From Clostridiaceae bacterium (GTDB taxonomy: Bacteria; Bacillota; Clostridia; Oscillospirales; Acutalibacteraceae), in assembly GCA_904501675.1 (NCBI GenBank), contig CAJGCL010000094.1:1-7592 (forward strand): a DNA stretch of 7,592 nucleotides. Reading direction: 5' to 3'. The notes beneath the pieces are model-generated. The model was not told the origin of the DNA, made no database searches, and worked only from the letters and a program-made list of their open reading frames with translations. Positions 5,334 to 7,592 of the stretch are shown piece after piece (within the stretch, counting starts at the first letter, position 1; each line of letters opens with the position of its first letter). The position numbers and the translations under genes are program-made.

Positions 5334-7504
5334 ATTTTCAAACCTTTATAGTTTTCGTATTTTTCCACACATTTTTTCGCATTTATATAAGGCTTAACCG
5401 CTCTTATATAAAGCGCATTTTCCTTTGTAACGTGTTTTATGGAAAGTTCATTTTCCGCCTGTTGTTTTCTTAAAGACTTTAATTCAGCTTTAAGATTATC
5501 TACAGGTGTTTTTTCTTCCTTACCTTGTTTAATTGAGTTAATAACATCATTAATAGCAATTTCTATTTTGTCCGCTTCATCAAACAAGTCAGTAAATATA
5601 GCGTCATCAAATTCAACCACACCATTAGGAAAATGCTCGCGAGTTGTTTTCTCTGCAATCTGGAAATCGTGAATCTGAGATTTTGTTTTTCTTATAAACT
5701 CTTTATTGCCTTCGCACAATGGCAACAACGCTTTAACAGCCCTAAATTCATTAAGGAAATTGTTTTCACCTGCATCAACTATCTTTTTTGAAATCTCATA
5801 TTCCATTCTTCCTAAATCCGTGTTGAAATAATTGATTTCGTCCCAAACAGTTTTAGCAATTTCAATGTTTTCGTTACAGATGCGCATAAGCCTCTTTTCT
5901 GTTTTCGACATACCCTTTGTTATTGCCACAGGTTCGCTGTTATGGTTTGTAACAGCATTAGCTATTATATCCTCTGCCTCCTGTTGATTTTCAGCGCTTA
6001 CAGAGCCTGACGCTTTATCCTCAAAATATGCGCGGAGTCTTAAAACCTCTACCATTGCCTTTTGCTTAACCTCTGTTAAATCGTAGAAGAAGAAGGGTAT
6101 AACATTAAGCGTCGCACCTACTACGGAAGCAATAATAAGCACGGAGCAGATTGACTGGAACAAATCCACGTTATAAAGCACATCATACACATTATCTGCA
6201 CTGTAGCCAAGCTCCACTGCCTTTTGAGCATTAAGACCTGCTTTTTCATAAATTGCAGGAAGCACAGCGCTTGTAGCAAGAGTTATTACGCTACCGATTA
6301 AGCCAACTGCAGAAAACATACCATCTATGCGGTGGCCTGTTATATACTGCTGATAGTCGCGGATATCTGCATTAAGACTTGGGTTCATAAAGTGACCAAG
6401 AGATGTTAGAAGCTGATTTACAAATATAAATGCAACTAAAACCCATATCATACTCTGCCCCTGCATTTTTATAACAGGGAGCATTAAGGCTATGAAAATA
6501 ATATTCATAACGTTACTGAATATAAGAACTCTCTTTTTACCAAAGCGCCTTATAAGCACAGGTCCGAAAATATTTGGCCATAAAGATGCATTACCAACAA
6601 TAGCGGTTATAACTGCATATTGTCCTGCACTGCAAGCTTCGCGATAGTTATAAAGCCAACCAAGAATTGTACCGAAGGAGCCTTCAAGGAAGCCTATCCA
6701 CCCTGCAAGAGAAACTATCCAGAAATATTTATTACCTGCAACTGCTTTTAAAGCGTCAATAAAACCAATCTGAATAACTCTGTTTTTAGGTTGAACAATA
6801 CGTTCCTTGGTATTTACATAAATGAGCACGGAAATAAGGAAGCCTACAACAAGCATTGGTGGATACAGCACTCTGTAAACTCTCATATCGTAAAGGGTAT
6901 TATCCCCTGTTATAAGCCTTGCAACTATAGGAAGAAAAATACTTGCTATAGATGGTGAAATGTTTTCTATTATTGATTTCACCGCATAAATATCTGTTCT
7001 TTCAATAGAGTTTGGCGAAAGCACATTAACAATACTGTCGTTAGCATCAAGCAGGAAATTATAGAAGAACTGAAAACCGATATTAAACAACAGAACTACA
7101 ACACATTTTGTTACCATACTCATATTTTCATATGGCATAAGAATAAAGCCTGTACCCAAAATCACGGTTGGAATACCCATTGTGATAATATACGGGCGGT
7201 ATTTACCCTTCATACTGCGAGTACTGTCTATCATTTTTGCTCTGAGAGCTGTAAGAGGGAAGCCTGATATTACACTTAAAATATAAATTGCGTATATTGC
7301 TGTTGGTGGAATACCAATAGTATTACCTATAAGGGTATTACCAACGCTAAGAATCATTGTGTTTACGCAATACACAATAAACTTTATACCTATACCACCT
7401 ACTGCAAGGGAAGCTATCTCTTTAAATGAAACAAATCTTCCTTCAGGGGCAGTTTTCCAATATTTTTTTAAAGAAGTAAATAAATCTATAATCTTATCCT
7501 TCAT
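5330..7504 (-). CDS. GPH/MFS_2 family sugar:cation symporter with long helical C-terminal extension
   Basis: Residues 20-39 (PEGRFVSFKEIASLAVGGIG), the loop MIDSTRSMKGKYRPYI (91-106), the DIRDYQQYITGHRIDGMFSA segment (380-399) and FYDLTEVKQKAM (473-484) mark the glycoside-pentoside-hexuronide:cation symporter family (MelB-like). About twelve membrane helices lie between residues 30 and 475. Such proteins import oligosaccharides or glycosides with Na+ or H+. Most members end near 450-500 residues; this one continues for another 230 or so soluble, Lys/Glu-rich, mostly helical residues (about 492-724) with coiled-coil-like stretches near 640-690. The ATG at 7504 is chosen because family similarity begins there. 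The longer GTG frame from 7573 only reads the upstream gene out of frame. The start overlaps the preceding stop codon by 11 nt (ATGAAGGATAA) and has only a weak GGA site, implying translational coupling. The total is 724 residues. Confidence 0.88.
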   Translation of the reverse strand: MKDKIIDLFTSLKKYWKTAPEGRFVSFKEIASLAVGGIGIKFIVYCVNTMILSVGNTLIGNTIGIPPTAIYAIYILSVISGFPLTALRAKMIDSTRSMKGKYRPYIITMGIPTVILGTGFILMPYENMSMVTKCVVVLLFNIGFQFFYNFLLDANDSIVNVLSPNSIERTDIYAVKSIIENISPSIASIFLPIVARLITGDNTLYDMRVYRVLYPPMLVVGFLISVLIYVNTKERIVQPKNRVIQIGFIDALKAVAGNKYFWIVSLAGWIGFLEGSFGTILGWLYNYREACSAGQYAVITAIVGNASLWPNIFGPVLIRRFGKKRVLIFSNVMNIIFIALMLPVIKMQGQSMIWVLVAFIFVNQLLTSLGHFMNPSLNADIRDYQQYITGHRIDGMFSAVGLIGSVITLATSAVLPAIYEKAGLNAQKAVELGYSADNVYDVLYNVDLFQSICSVLIIASVVGATLNVIPFFFYDLTEVKQKAMVEVLRLRAYFEDKASGSVSAENQQEAEDIIANAVTNHNSEPVAITKGMSKTEKRLMRICNENIEIAKTVWDEINYFNTDLGRMEYEISKKIVDAGENNFLNEFRAVKALLPLCEGNKEFIRKTKSQIHDFQIAEKTTREHFPNGVVEFDDAIFTDLFDEADKIEIAINDVINSIKQGKEEKTPVDNLKAELKSLRKQQAENELSIKHVTKENALYIRAVKPYINAKKCVEKYENYKGLKI

Positions 7505-7592
7505 TTTTCCATACCACAGTTGTAACAGAGCGTGGGTTAAGCACAAGGCTATCGCCTTCACACTCAGTTTCACTTAAATCATTATTTTTATC
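7494..7592 (-). CDS. C-terminal 32 residues of a probable glycoside hydrolase (GH30-like), 5' end beyond window
   Basis: In the frame offset from the symporter, the minus strand is open from the window edge to a TAA at 7496-7494 and encodes a peptide containing LVLNPRSVTTVVW near its end. A hydrophobic strand followed by P-x-S-V-T-T-x-V is the usual last beta-strand of GH30-type enzymes (their beta-sandwich commonly ends with LPPRSVTTFV-like sequence) and of a few related families. That the gene directly precedes a GPH symporter supports a sugar-releasing enzyme. The stop overlaps the symporter ATG by 11 nt, so they form one operon. Only the tail is visible, so the family and substrate (xylan, beta-glucan, glucosylceramide and so on) remain open. 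Confidence 0.6.
   Translation of the reverse strand, partial: DKNNDLSETECEGDSLVLNPRSVTTVVWKNEG

Noticed and set aside
7505..7573. N-terminal extension of the symporter from a GTG at 7573.
   Set aside because: The extra 23 residues read the end of the upstream gene out of frame, family similarity begins only after the ATG at 7504, and no ribosome binding site precedes the GTG.

Overview
The window looks like a chromosomal piece of a low-GC, endospore-forming member of the Clostridia, probably a gut-type organism. The evidence is AT-rich DNA, strong AGGAG-type ribosome binding sites, sigma-A-like promoters, a SpoIID-family engulfment protein, and carbohydrate genes (an alpha-L-fucosidase, a GPH sugar symporter and the end of a probable secreted-sugar hydrolase). 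The genus cannot be fixed from sequence reading alone.

Layout, left to right. (1) The 5' two thirds of a citrate synthase gene runs leftwards off the window (minus strand) behind a near-consensus promoter. (2) A divergent spoIID-like gene (plus strand) shares the 117-bp spacer, which also holds a sigma-E-like promoter candidate. (3) A bidirectional terminator separates it from a convergent two-gene minus-strand operon: an Eis-type GNAT acetyltransferase followed 11 bp later by a short, single-domain GH29 fucosidase. (4) A 340-bp non-coding block holds a complete tRNA-Pro(GGG) gene with its own promoter and terminator. Downstream of the tRNA lies an unusual hairpin-dense repeat: two units of about 85 bp, each made of the 3' 21 nt of the tRNA, a 16-bp terminator-like stem and an inverted copy of the T-arm, separated by 88 bp of GC-richer DNA with three more perfect hairpins. 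(5) A minus-strand operon enters from the right edge: the last 32 codons of a probable glycoside hydrolase (GH30-like C-terminus), a GPH/MFS_2 sugar:cation symporter with a 230-residue helical C-terminal extension, and an ECF-type S-component membrane protein. The three genes are linked by overlaps of 11 nt and 4 nt (ATGA).

Working together, the right-hand operon probably hydrolyses a plant or host glycan and imports the product, with the S-component taking up an unidentified small molecule. The fucosidase is leaderless and so probably acts on imported fucosyl-oligosaccharides. Citrate synthase and the spoIID-like gene are unrelated neighbours that share a promoter region.

The most unusual feature is the tRNA-Pro-linked hairpin repeat at about 4397-4678. 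It looks like a mobile or dispersed non-coding element, or the scar of recombination at the tRNA 3' end. No new protein-coding system is evident.
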